Assembly: GCA_003118195.1 (NCBI GenBank)
Contig: BEXV01001750.1
Coordinates: 29,939 to 93,938, forward strand
Source of the DNA: Hemicentrotus pulcherrimus
Lineage: Eukaryota; Echinodermata; Echinoidea; Camarodonta; Strongylocentrotidae
DNA length: 64,000 bases
Reading direction: 5' to 3'
The notes below the pieces were generated by a model. The model was not told where the DNA came from, did not search any database, and saw only the letters and a list, made by a program, of their open reading frames with translations. Shown in pieces: positions 24,680-37,606 of the stretch (the stretch's first letter is position 1; each line of letters begins with the position of its first letter). The position numbers and the translations under genes were made by a program.

Positions 24680-27600
24680 CGTGAAAGAAAACTTACAAAT
24701 AATACAAATAATTACTTATAAAATAAAATAAAAATATTTTTTAAAAAGAATAGCACAAAAACGTAAGATGTATGGTGCCAAGTAGTTAAAGTCTAATTTG
24801 TAGTCAAAATTATACTATTTCTAAATGAAATGTATATCTATTTTTATCAGCTTAATTCTTGACAACCAGTTTGTGAGTCATCAATTGAAACAACATACCA
24901 TACTCTTACAAAAATATCAAGTGGCTTATTGGTATTCTGCTATTTGATATTACATGATAGAATGAGAATTAAAATATAATATCATGTCTCTTCTAATGAC
25001 GTAGAGGGCCTTGGGCTTGGCAGACATATCTAATAACATGAATCCATTCTATCATATATATGACCGCACTTGGAATGATAATTTCTTGGTGTAAATGACT
25101 GTCACAGACGTTATTATAGGGTGATAATTGAAGACAATTAAAGGGAATGGGGGAAATTTCAAACTAAAGCACCTAGACTGTTATTTACCATATGGTATGC
25201 CAGTATCCTTACAGTCTAGCACAAAAATGGCTAACCTCGTTAAACTGATGAGTTCTGAGCCTAATTAAGGACATCTAAACCTGATATTATAATGATTCAT
25301 TTTATAAAAGGATTTTTTTTACTGAGAGAAGCCAGAAAGGCATCAAGTACGTGTTAAAGATACATGGCCGCAATCCCATATGACCCATTGTCTTATTGTT
25401 GCAGTTGGTTTTTAGTTCTTTTAGAGTATTTATGATTTTAAAAATGAATGGGTGTTCATAAAATACAATATTCCTAAAGTTCCCAGATGATTTGGAGGCC
25501 TGGAAAAAAAAAATCTTTTTTTTTTCTTCATATTTTTTAAACTAGAGGCAAGGCAGACAAATTCTCAAAGTACCTAACAGGATACTAAAATCACATGAAA
25601 GGCAAATAAAGTGGTAATGAGGGAGCTAAGAATCTCAACATCGTATATCTCTGTAACATACATGCACTTGTATCCTTCTGTTACTAACCATCAGTTGTCT
25701 AACTAAGATATGGAACTACTCTCTTGATGTAAAAAGGATTGTATTGACACATCTTACACCACATCCCTAAAAATAAAACTCAATGGAAAGCATACCCGAA
25801 TATCAAACAAACAGCTATCAACCAATGAAAAAAAAAATGGAGAAAAATCACTATCATCTGCATTTCTTATAATAATCATATGACTTTGAAAGCAGTAACC
25901 TAAATTTGTTTTGCATTTAGGAGACTATATCATTCATTCAGAGTAAGAGGGGCAAAATCCCATAAATATATTTAAACATACTTAATGCCCTTCTAGTCTC
26001 ATCAGTCCCACAAGTGCTAAGATGTGTATGTACATGAAAACAGCATGATAGGTCATGGGTGTGCATGTATTCTTTTGACAAGAAACACAAACACTTTTAA
26101 TTTTCAGGTCTCTATAAAGTAATTCTTCTTGAGTGATGAAAACTGAGAGTGTGATGAAGAGAACTTCATTGTCAAATTGTATAGACAGAAAATGACTTTT
26201 ATGCTGTTTGCAGATGATCAAACAGCATCTGCATGAATAAAAAGTGACACACACATGGAGATGGGTAGTTTATTAACACCAATTGAAATTTGTAGACTCA
26301 CCTAAGGAAATCGAAACAGCTGATCTTCTCATCATGGCCCAACAGATGTGTTTATAGTACTTGAGATCAAAATATGAGCATCAAAATGACAGAAACAGAA
26401 GAATGCCAATGGGGCAAATCGTCCAAATATCGAACCAGAAAATTGAAATATTGTTTGCGATGGACGTATCTGACAGGGGCCTGTCAAGCTCGCATCCGCT
26501 GGTCAAGTTTTGTTCCCTAAATGGACATTGATGGAATGGTGATGATGGATATCAATGGAAAGTATCAAATTATCAAGCCTAATTTGGTCCAGGTAATGAG
26601 GATGGAGATTGCAGACACACACACTGAAATGGAATGTAGTTGCTATGACAGCTGGTAGGAGATTGCAGGCAAGCAATGCAGAGGCCAGTCGCTTGGATGC
26701 TGCCTGTAGGCTGTGCATGGGTTTGGTTGGTTGGTTCACTGGGGTGGTGGAGGATGATAATAATAGGAAATCTCAAAATAGCTAGGCTTGCTCCATCACA
26801 AGTAGCTCCATCTCCCCTTGGGCCTATAACATTCCATTGTATTTTAGAGGTATTTTATAGGAGTGTGTGCATGAGCATGGGTGGGTGGGGGCGTGTATAG
26901 AGGAGTGAGGTTTTCGAAGACAGTAAATGCTTGGAAATGCAGGGAAACAATAGTATGGCAGGGAGTAAGAGACAAGAAAAAAGCAATAAAAGAAGGAGGC
27001 ATGATTTTGTCACTGGAGCTTTACTCAAGTTTCATTTGACCATAATGTCATACACAGTGTTTTCTATCCATTAAAACCCATTGACAGAAACTTTCATTAA
27101 GGCTCTTGAAAGATTAGAAGGCACATTGTCTTGGCTGCCATCTGTTTTGCTTTGGCAAAATGAGGGAAAGAAGTAAAATAAGGGAGTAAAGTAAAAAGAA
27201 GGTAGAAAGAGAGGACCTTTAAATAATTTAGAAGCATTTCGTTATGTCTACTGATACACTATCATCTCAAAAACTGATTAACCTCGGTGCAAATGACCAC
27301 TTCCCATTTGACATACCAGGATTAGAGTAATGGAAAGCTTCCATCATACATGATAACTGTTAAAAATTTGTTTACCCTGATATCCTTCCCTCTACCCCAT
27401 TAATAGCTCTTATCCAACCTTATCCTACCTATCAACAACAGATAATCTAACTGGCCAAACTCAATATATTACATCATTCATCATAACAGATCAAAACAAC
27501 ATCAGCGCTGAATGAGGGAGCAGTTGTCAAGATCATATTTTCTGTTCAAGCCCAGAAGGACGTTGACTCTGTGTCAAAGTATATGATATAATGCCCTTCT

Positions 27601-27704
27601 GGCTCCAAACAGACAATATGATGGAATCAAAACTGTTCGGGGCGACAATCTTAGAGAGAGCCTAACGGGATATTTTTGGACGACAACGAGCTCAGAGTTA
27701 TTTT

Positions 27705-27775
27705 TATAACGTTGACGTCATCTTCTGGGCGGCACAGCTGTGTTCTGTTTGTAATTGGGCGCGTGCCCTCACATC
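27705..27775. promoter_or_regulatory. Candidate regulatory patch: CRE palindrome, GC box and E-box
   Basis: A GC-richer island in AT-rich intron. It has the full CRE palindrome TGACGTCA (27713-27720), then GGGCGG, the E-box CAGCTG and GGGCGCGTGCC within about 60 bases. In family terms these would be CREB/ATF, Sp-like and bHLH sites. It lies 6.8 kb upstream of the ATG of the 749-codon exon on the transcript strand, so it could act as an intronic enhancer or promoter. Motif matching alone does not prove function. Confidence 0.3.
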
Positions 27776-30039
27776 TAAACCTGCTCAGAGGGAGGCTCCC
27801 CAAACAAACAGGAGAGATTCGTCTGCATGAATATTATGGGGAGGGGTGTTAAAGAGTGAAAGAGAATCATCAGTAAGTATAAGATACAGAAGAAAGTTGG
27901 CTTTATCAAAAATACTGTAAAACATGACTATTTGTGTGCATGAAACTTATGAGAATTTCTCCAGTGATTCAGATTCGTAAAAGTTTCACACCGGGAAATA
28001 ATTAAATCACATTCAGTGTAACACAATTTGGAAATCTATCAAAATCTCTTGCCACGAAAGAGGTTGTCATTAACCATTCACAAAGGTTTCATGTCATATA
28101 AGTTTATGATTTTAAAGTAGGACATAATGATATACCATAAATTGAATTCATGATATATGAAGCTTACAAAAACCCTTAACCATAATAGTCCACACTGGCA
28201 AGGAGAGAATCCAGGGTTTTGTAATGTGGGGGGGGGGGCACCAGTTTTAAAAACATAACACAAATATGTAGGATACATTCTTTTTTAAAACTTAATTTTT
28301 GTCAATTGGTTACATAGAGATTATATTCTTCTACATCTATAGGGCAAGTTACTTCTTACAAGCAGCATTATATTTATCTGTTTTGGTTGCAAACAACGGG
28401 TATAAACTTTGAACTAGTGATGTCAGCAAAGTCTAATATATCACAGAGGGCATTCTTTCTCTGAAAGCTTGATATAGAATGCAGTGCTAGAGGTAGGTGA
28501 GCCATGGCCATTGGCTCCATGACCAAATACCACAAATTTCTTGACAATGGCTCACTACACTAGGTAGAAAATAACACAATAGAGCAGCTCATATCTACAG
28601 CTGCAAGTAATACAGTCATTAAATGTCCTGAAATATGATTTAATATTGGAATGAATAAAAGATCAAATTGAATTACCATCTAACAATCTATCAAAACTTG
28701 GAAGTGGCAGAGATAACAACCACATACAAAGCCCCATAAGGAAGTTGACCATTATCATTAATATAATGGGTTATAGTGGTTTCCATTTCGAGGTGGGAAG
28801 TGAAAACAATAATCTAAATTTGACACCCTTTCACAGATGGGTTGCAACTGAAACCAAATAATATTGATAATAATGTATCATTGCTCCTATTATATTATTC
28901 TCGTAACTCAAGTCCTATTAGTCTAAATTTAACATTTCAGGTGCTAAAGTGTTATTTCTTTTTAACCATACACTTTTAAATATGATATGTTTTAAATCAA
29001 GAGTTGTAGAAACAAACTTCCTATGAGGATGAGAGCTCAAGATTGAGACCCAAAATTTCTGCTTCACAGATCTTCTAAATAGACATCAGACAATTTATAA
29101 GACCATGAGCATCACAATCCAAGACACCAACATGTCGCTCTTGCAGGCCTTTTCTGGGGGTCATGAGACAGACCGTGTTGGTCTCATGAGCTATGGATCT
29201 AATAGGAAGAATTACTGTAAACCTCCTTGTAGTCTTTAGAGAAACCATCGAGATGATGGAGAACACAGGAAAACCACAGATAAAAATCAAGGGGAGCAAC
29301 GTGTACCGCCCTACCTTGTGGCCTATCCTGACATCCTGCCCAAGTCATGTGAATGCAACATATTCAAATCACCTGGCCTAAAGCAGGATTTACACTTGAT
29401 TAAGAAGGGAGGAGATATCTATTATTGAACAGCCTTCTTGAGAATGGATCACAAGGAGATCCGAGAAGGAAGATGTAATTTTATACTAGTTTATCATTAT
29501 TATTGATATGTTGTGTTTGTCAAATAAAACATTTCTTAGAAAGAAAAATAATGAGATTTGATCCCTACAGCATACCAGCCAGGGGCAATTAGCAGTTTGC
29601 AGTTTCATTACAATGACTGCTTCCTCAACCAATGACCTTTGTAAATCCATCGACAAAGTCTGAACAAAAGGCTGCCCTCTACGCGTACAGACAGTATAAT
29701 TTGGAACGTCCAACTAGGCTCATTCACCCCCATGAAAACAGACTTGCAATGTTGTCTTTTTACCAACAAATAATTTGAAACCTGTATAAGTTTTTTTAGC
29801 TTCACAAATTTTGAAACATTTTTGGTAAAATCTCATAAAATATGTTTTGATCCAAAAAGGCACATAAGTCTATCACGTCATCTTATCGTACACTTCAAAG
29901 TTTCACCTATAATTCTATTACTTCAAAATTTGTTTATCATTATGCCCATGCCTCACTTATACATTAGATATATCACATGTGTAGCCTGTTCCTGCAAATT
30001 GAGACAGAAAAATTAAGTCAAGGCTTTAACAGTTCTCTA

Positions 30040-30507
30040 TACAGTGCGTCCCAGAAAAAACGAAAACAAGAATTATCAATGTTTTATCATAACTTAGTCA
30101 CATTTCTAATTGATAAATGACACATATTTGGAAAGCTTACATCCTCCTCTTTCATTTGATGCAACTCATATCATGCATATTTCACGCATGAGTGATTAAA
30201 ATCAATTTGAAGAGAGGAAACCGAAACGTCACTTGGTGGCACTATCTGAATTTCAGAGAGAAAATCACATTTCTAAAAAGTTGGGTTTTTGCCCTTTCAT
30301 ACATTGTCTGCCAAATGAATATTTGTTTTCCTCACTTCAAATTGATTTTAATCACTCATGCGTGAAATATGCATGATAATAGTTGCATCAAATGAAAGAG
30401 GAGGATCTAAGCTTTCCAAATATGTGTCATTTATCAATTATAATTATGCTTAAGTTATGATAAAACATCGATCATTCTCAGTATCGTTTCGTCTGGGACG
30501 CACTGTA
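30040..30507. mobile_element. Tc1/mariner-like palindromic MITE with TA duplication
   Basis: The left end is TACAGTGCGTCCCAGA and the right end TCTGGGACGCACTGTA, flanked by TA at 30038-30039 and 30508-30509. The two halves are inverted copies over about 150 bases each; for example ATCAATTTGAAG on the left pairs with CTTCAAATTGAT on the right. The unpaired centre carries no transposase. TA duplication and CAGTGCGTCCC ends fit non-autonomous Tc1/mariner elements. Confidence 0.88.
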
Positions 30508-31392
30508 TATTCCCAATATATCAATTCCACTTGCAACAAAACATTGCAACACCAGTTTTCTTACTCAACAAGAACCAGACAGATTTGTAATCGACAATAT
30601 AGGTCATGATCATGATATATACATTATTCCAGTATTTCCCCACAAAGTAGAGCATCCACAAAGTAGAGCAACTACAAGTATAAATAGCTCAGATAGAACC
30701 TTACTTTTTATTTTAACCTGGATATTGGCCTGTCTGTCATGATCATGTTCTGATCCCTGCAGAGAGGTGACCCGAGAATCCTCTTTGAAATAACAGACTT
30801 GGCCTTCCCTAACCTTTCAAAAAGTTATTCTGGACCTCTGAACGAATCCAAATTACTTCAGACACACTTTTGATTTTTTAGGCTCAAACTGTCAACATTT
30901 GGAACAAAAATTTAGCCTTTTCAACTCATGATATGTTATTTGGCTAATGAACAGAAAATCCAGTTTCCGTTTAATCGCCTTGCACAATAAAATACTGTTT
31001 GCAGTTTTGTGATCAGATGCCAGATGCTTCTGTTGTACATGTTTTCCAATAGGATATAAAGGTTTAAGTCTTGCATTATTATCATCTTTGTGTCAATTAG
31101 TGAGTACTTTACAGCCGGGCAATGTAGAGACAGTTTTATCTAAAACTTTATACTTTTAACTTTGCAGAGCCACATGAAGTAGTTATCTTGCTCTCCAATG
31201 CTGTCAAAGGAATATACTATTCTGCCCTCTCTTGTCCTGAAACAGACAACTACCTCACAGTAAGTTGAAATGGGCAACAATCTACATGCACCCAACACCA
31301 CTACAAACAGATTGATGTAAAACTGTATAAATATGATTCCCTAGTTTTTTATGTGAAAAGGTCTAAGTCGGGAGGGGATATGTACTGTAAAG

Positions 31393-31566
31393 AAATGGAA
31401 CAAAATTGACAACCTGGACCATTTCAAAGCTTCACTCAAAACTCACATCTTCCTTCAGACATTTAAATGCTAATTTTATTGTAATTTTATTGGAGGAGCT
31501 CGCGCCTTTGAATGTTTTTTTAAACAGATATATGGCGCTGTACAAATGCTGTTCATCATCATCAAA
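31393..31566 (+). mobile_element. 3' end of a CR1/L2-like LINE (truncated)
   Basis: The plus strand reads WNKIDNLDHFKASLKTHIF and then a few residues to a stop at 31471-31473. This resembles the extreme C-terminus of the reverse transcriptase ORF in CR1/L2/Rex-type LINEs, where a WN-L--FK--LKTHLF motif is followed by a short tail. The following UTR has GGCGCTGTACAAATGCTG, then a short ATC microsatellite (ends about 31566), also typical of these 3' ends. It is a 5'-truncated, inactive insertion, antisense to the host gene. Confidence 0.65.
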
Positions 31567-31758
31567 ATACTGACAGGAGCCTTCTCCCTTGAATGTAGTC
31601 TCTCTCATCTCTTATCTTCCATTTCGAAGGTTGAAATAGCTACAATATCTTTTATTCACTTCTCACATCCTCAAAGTTAGGAATTAGGATAAAGACATCC
31701 CTTCCTTACTCTAGGGCAATCCTCATACAATATCACAAGCTCCAATAAAATTCATTTA

Positions 31759-32046
<288 letters not shown>

Positions 32047-33130
32047 TTAATGCAAAGGATGAGTAAAGAAGTAAAATGCAGCTTATTATAGTGAGAAAAT
32101 CATTCACAAGTCACCTTTATCGTTCAGTTCTACCAGCAAGTCACCTGCTTGGAGCAAGAAGGAGGCTTACTCATCATTTAACAGAGTTAAGACCTTCTGG
32201 CTCCAAAAAGATGATGTAACAACTAACAAGAAAATCATATTTGTCCAAAATGCTTCATTTGCTCCTCTGTGACCAACAAAATGTTGCAAACATATTTCTC
32301 AAATTTACAAGTAACACTACGGTTCAATTCAAAAGGCAACATTTCTTTCACCACAAACATGACATTCTTGCTCCTAAGGTTAAGACCTCAAGCTTACAAG
32401 TGGGGTTCGTTTTCATCAAACAATCACGACTGCCATATCAAAAGTGACAAATCCACAGAGAAAACATAAACGGATGAAGTCCCAGATCATTTGTTGAATG
32501 TGTGAAGAATGTGAGCCCAATTTTTATACATCCAACTTTCCTTTTGTTGTTAGGTCCACTTTCTTAAATAAAGATAAAGTTTTTTAGCCTGTTTCAAGAC
32601 TACAAAACAGCTTCACTAAATACAAATCTTACAAAAGAAATTGTATATGCTCATACACACAACATGTATGTACATGTAAGTTTAACCATGCAAAACACTT
32701 TGTTTGGCTCAAATCATAAAGAAACAAAGTAATATAGCTTGTATCATTCAATTTGAATTTCTATTTCCATTCTGATACTTTTGAGAAAAGACCTTAAATA
32801 GATCCAAGGTTAAATTCAGTCTTTGGAAATAAAAATAATGAATACTTAAAAATATTAAAAAAACAGATCAATAACAAAACACTATGATTGATATTATTTC
32901 TAAGAAAATCAAAACATTTACTAAAAATACTGCATTCACTCCTCTAACAAGGAAGTGGATTTTTCTAAAAAGATGATACAAACAAGGACCATTTCATTGT
33001 AATGAACAGGATATAGATGTGCATGGATAATTCTAAGTTCAATACACTATCCTTCAAAGCTGGCCTGGATATATGCAGCTCAAAACATCGTGAATGGAAT
33101 GGTTATTTGATATTTGCCCCGGCAACAATA

Positions 33131-33408
33131 CACCAGTTTACGGTTGTGTGCGCCATTTTAAACAAAGCCAATGACCGCGAGGTCATATATTTATGCGTAA
33201 ATTAAGATTGCGCCCATGCAAATTATGATGACATCACTGCCTACGCACTGCGTTGTGCGCGCACATCATCATTTACATGGGCGCAATCTTAATTTACGCT
33301 TAGCCTAATATCACTGACGTGACCTCAGGTCATTGGCACCCTGTTTGGATGCAATCTAAAATGGCGCCCAGTCTGCGCATGCGCACTGATACAACCGTAA
33401 ACTGGTGT
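33131..33408. mobile_element. Palindromic MITE with CACCAGTTTACGGTTGT ends
   Basis: CACCAGTTTACGGTTGT at the left and ACAACCGTAAACTGGTG at the right are perfect inverted repeats, flanked by TA at 33129-33130 and 33409-33410. Inside is a second inverted pair, GCGTAAATTAAGATTGCGCC against GGCGCAATCTTAATTTACGC, about 33196-33215 and 33280-33299. There is no coding capacity. The nested palindromes suggest a foldback of about 278 bases. It includes the word TGCGCATGCGCA, an NRF-1-like palindrome. Confidence 0.82.
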
Positions 33409-34486
33409 ATTATTCTGGTTCTTATTTTGTAAAAATTAAATGGTTAGGATTGCAATTGGGTTTTAGAATTTAAAGTTAGGTTTAGGGTAAGGGTTAATTA
33501 TAATTTTGGGTTATAGGGTTATAGTTATATATTTGGTCAGTGTACGGGATTACTAAGGGGTAATTGTCACAGAAGCATGTGATGTAAAATTGAATAAAAG
33601 ACATGCACATATATGTATATATTAATGCAGTCCCAGCATGGTCACATAACTTGGCTGAAATATATAATTCCTGGAATCACAGAGCGTCCATGTATGGTCG
33701 GAAAACAGTGGTAATAGATCAATATTAAATTCTGATCCATTACATAATCTTGCCACAAGTTAATGGTATTAAAAAATGAGTTAAATGCCTACATTACTGT
33801 CCTGTATATAAAGAGTCTCATCTTAATATGAAACATTCTAAATTAAGACATCCACATTTCTTATCTTAAATGATCATGACAACGCTTTCCTGAACAAACA
33901 TCTGGGAGTCCCAAATTTAGGGTGACAACACTTTCAATCCCAAAGACTTCAAGCAACAACTGTGTGTTACACTATAACAACTTTATTTAGAATTTCATTG
34001 ATTGAGAGCTCTTACAAATTCACATATACAAACTCATCTAGACTGCTATCAGTGATTTAACTGGACATTGATTAATTAATCAGTGCCCTCAAATGATATA
34101 AATGAATAAATACTTAACGCCAGGAGAGTACATCGCACATGCATATTTAATGTTTGATTTTGTGATAACTTAAGACTTAATGAGAGTATACTTGCTAATG
34201 AGAACTTACACTAATTGTGCTGTTTATATACTATTTAAAATTTAAGTACTTGTGAAACCGAGACACTGATCATGACTGTCAAGTTTCCAGTTTCTCATTG
34301 AAACTTCAATCATTAATATCATGTTTATGTTATAAATGGCAAACTTGTCTTGGTGTTAGTGTGGTGATGCTGGTGTACCCTGTTAATCACTTCTTTCAAA
34401 TATCACCAATGTGATAAAGTCCTTGTACAAATTGTTTGTTTTAAATATGAACTAGATGGAATTTTGACTGCGCGCAGTCCAAAATG

Positions 34487-35572
34487 ATGCCTCCGCCATA
34501 GAGCAATTTTTAAAATTCAAGTTGATTGTAATCTATCTGTCGGTTTTTTAATGATAATGCACTCACAAGCTATTTATAGGCATACATAATGAGCCACATG
34601 ACCTTTGACCTGATGACCCTAAAATCTAATCAGTTCATTGGCTTTGCAAGATACATACATGACCCAAGTTTGGCAGGAATCCATCGATCGGTTCTTGAGA
34701 TAAGGCGATCAGGAGCTATTTTTTAAAAACATAATGAGCCCTGTGACCTTTGACCTACGTGCTCCAAAATCTAATCAGATTGTCTTCCTATGGTGATACA
34801 CACTATCATTTAGTTTGAAGTTTAAATCTCCAGTGGTTCTTGAGATATTATGATAACAATCTCAATATATGGAATTTCATAAGTTGACCTCTGTGACCCT
34901 TGACCTTTGACCTACGTGCTCCAAAATCTACTCAGATCGTCTTCCTATGGTGATACATACTATCCTTAAGTTTGAAGTTTTCACATCTCCAGTGGTTCTT
35001 GAGATATCATGATAACAATCTCAATGTATGGAATTTCATAAGTTGACCTCTATGACCCTTAACCTTTGACCTACGTGATCCAAAATGTAATCAGATTGTT
35101 TTCCTATAGTGATTCACACTATCACTAAGTTTGAAGTTTAAATCTCCAGTGGTTCTTGAGATATCAAGATAACAATCTCAATATATGGAATTTCATAAGT
35201 TGACCTCTGTGACCCTTGACCTTTGACCTACGTGCTCCAAAATGTAATCAGATCGTCTTCCTATGGTGATACATACTATCCTTAAGTTTGAAGTTTAAAT
35301 CTCAAATGGTTCTTGAGATATTGCGCTAACAAACTCAATACAAGGAATTTCATAAGTTGACCTCTGTGACCTGTGACCTTTGACCTACGTACTCCAAAAT
35401 CTAATCAGATCGTCTTCCTATGGTGATAAATACTATTCCCGAGTCTTAAGTTTAAATCTTAAATGGTTCTTGAGATATTGTGATAACGGTCAAACGGGAC
35501 GGACGTACGGACGTATGGACGGACAACCCGAAAACATGATGCCTCCGGCACCACCTTCGGTGGCGGAGGCAT
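34487..35572 (+). mobile_element. 1.1-kb non-autonomous element with tandem ~155-bp units carrying DR1 sites
   Basis: The ends are ATGCCTCCGCCA and TGGCGGAGGCAT, inverted, with a small hairpin (GCACCACCTTCGGTGGC) at the right and a GGACGGAC-type stretch before it. The body is a ladder of imperfect units of about 155 bases, each with TGACCTTTGACCTACGTG, AATCAGATCGTCTTCCTATG, TGGTTCTTGAGATAT and GGAATTTCATAAGTTGACCT. TGACCTTTGACCT is a DR1 direct repeat of the nuclear-receptor half-site on the minus strand. It encodes no protein. Similar short elements are widespread in marine invertebrate genomes (general recollection, not checked). Confidence 0.8.
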
Positions 35573-37567
35573 AAAAATAAACAAAATAACATTCACAAAC
35601 TAAATATATTCCACAGTCAAAATAATTTCATAACCCTGAAAGAAGATTATACATCGATTTCATATCGATTCTATAGTTAGCAGATATATTTGCTCAATGG
35701 ACTTGTCTCCAAGTCTTTAAGTTTCTGTCAGATATCCTTGTGACACTTGACATTACTACACACATACATGTAGCCTTCAAATAGTCATGTTTAAAAGATC
35801 AAAATGTGTAATTTCAGCTCAAGGAGAGAAGTAGAGACCTAAATACGCATCAAGACAATTCTATCATGCTCGCTACACACACATGAAAGTGTGTAAACTT
35901 CCGGGTAGGCAGTCAGTAATCGACAGACAAGGAAATATATTGACAAACTCCCTCTTGACTGGTGGCACTTCATGTAACATTCATTAGTGGGTTCAAATAT
36001 CATCATGTACATTATTCTAATTATCAACTTATACCTATACATAGGCCTATAAACACATGGATGTGGATAGATAATATTAGTCTAATTTTATTAATATACC
36101 CCAAATTGTATACCACCAGTAATTATTTAATCATTGAAAACTAGTCAATGTTCTTGCTAAACTTTAATCACATTTAGAAATCAAAACTTCAAAGATCCTC
36201 GTTAGCATCATTATACCTCAGATATGGTTGCATACTATCACATTTGATTTATTTAAATGATCATCTCTTCATGATCATTCAAGAAACCCATGACATGATT
36301 TATGTAATGGTTTTCATTAAATCCACAGCTCAACAAAATTATCTGCTCCATGTAAGGAACACTTCCTGAATGAAAATAAATCTCACAGAACACAAAAAGG
36401 TACACAAGATTCAACAATAGAGGCTTTGCAGTTTGTTTGTTTTCAAATCACTGATTAAGTTTGAAATATATATGATTAATTGTTTAGATTTTGTTGTAAC
36501 ATGATACAAAAGCAAAGTATCTCTTGTATTTTAATCACTACATTCAGCATGCAAAAATGACAAGACCTCTTCATCTCCAACACTACAGAGTGGAAAGATG
36601 CCACGTTTCCTTCCTGTGTGTGAACGCAACTCACTATTTCTTACATCATCAGAATAATGATCATAGGGGGGCAGTTAGGAAACGGGTCAAATTAAATTAT
36701 AGAACATTCAAACAAGATTAGTGTGTAAAGTACCCCAAGACCTCATTTAATTAGAGCTGGTCAACGAGTAATACTACATATGTCTGGTTTATTACATGTC
36801 TCGTTTAGTCCAAATTTAAGAAACCAAATAAGGAAATAACCAAGGATATAATCTTTCCAATCACAATGAAAGAATCTTTCTAAGTTGCATACCTTTATAA
36901 GTTGTTTTCTACCTTATATACTTATTTCCAGTTGTTTATGTGCACTTAATTCAGTCCCTATTTAACACCAAAACTGATAAGATGTGAAAACAGGTGTATT
37001 GAATTTTGTATTTGATTAACTTCCAATGCCATCAAATGTCTCATTCTGATATCTTTTTTAACCACTAGCACAGGCAACTGGTCAAATTGTTTGTGAGCAA
37101 GGAAGTGGATTAAAATTGAGTTATGACAATGTCAAAAACAATTAGTGAACATGTTCAAAGACGTCATGAGGATGGAGAGGCGACATAAGGTAGTGTTTAC
37201 ATCTATGATATATGCATATTCTTATGTTTCTGTTGCTGTTAAATAAACAAATAAAACTCTGATCATGATCATGAACATCAAAAATTATTTTCAAATCATC
37301 CATCAGAGTTAACTTTGAGAAGATGACTCATACATGCATATCTTGGAATTCCTCAACATCCAATAAGTCAATATCTGCATACTTAACATTTTTTAATGTT
37401 AAAGTATCTCTGAATGTGACAGTACTCACCAGTCTATAATTAACACTCAAATTTACAAGTTATAGTAATATAAAAGAGATTCCTGAACAAATGCAATACT
37501 TATTAAGAAACAATAAAAAGCTCAGTCGCCTCCGATGACTTTCTTTTTTCCCCTTTTTTAATTGAAA

Positions 37568-37606
37568 GGGGGGGGGGGGGGGGGGNNNNNNNNGGGGGGG
37601 GGGGGG
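37568..37606. repeat. Poly-G run with 8 N
   Basis: G homopolymer interrupted by N at 37586-37593; its true length is unknown. Confidence 0.95.

Noticed and set aside
28480..28565. Short imperfect hairpin (GTGAGCCATGG ... CAATGGCTCAC)
   Set aside because: Short, imperfect, with no target duplication and no similar copy in the window. Chance or an old repeat fragment is as likely.
33470..33545. TTAGGGT-like words resembling an interstitial telomere
   Set aside because: The repeats are too degenerate (GGTTTAGGGTAAGGGTTAAT, GGGTTATAGGG) and too short to call a telomeric array.
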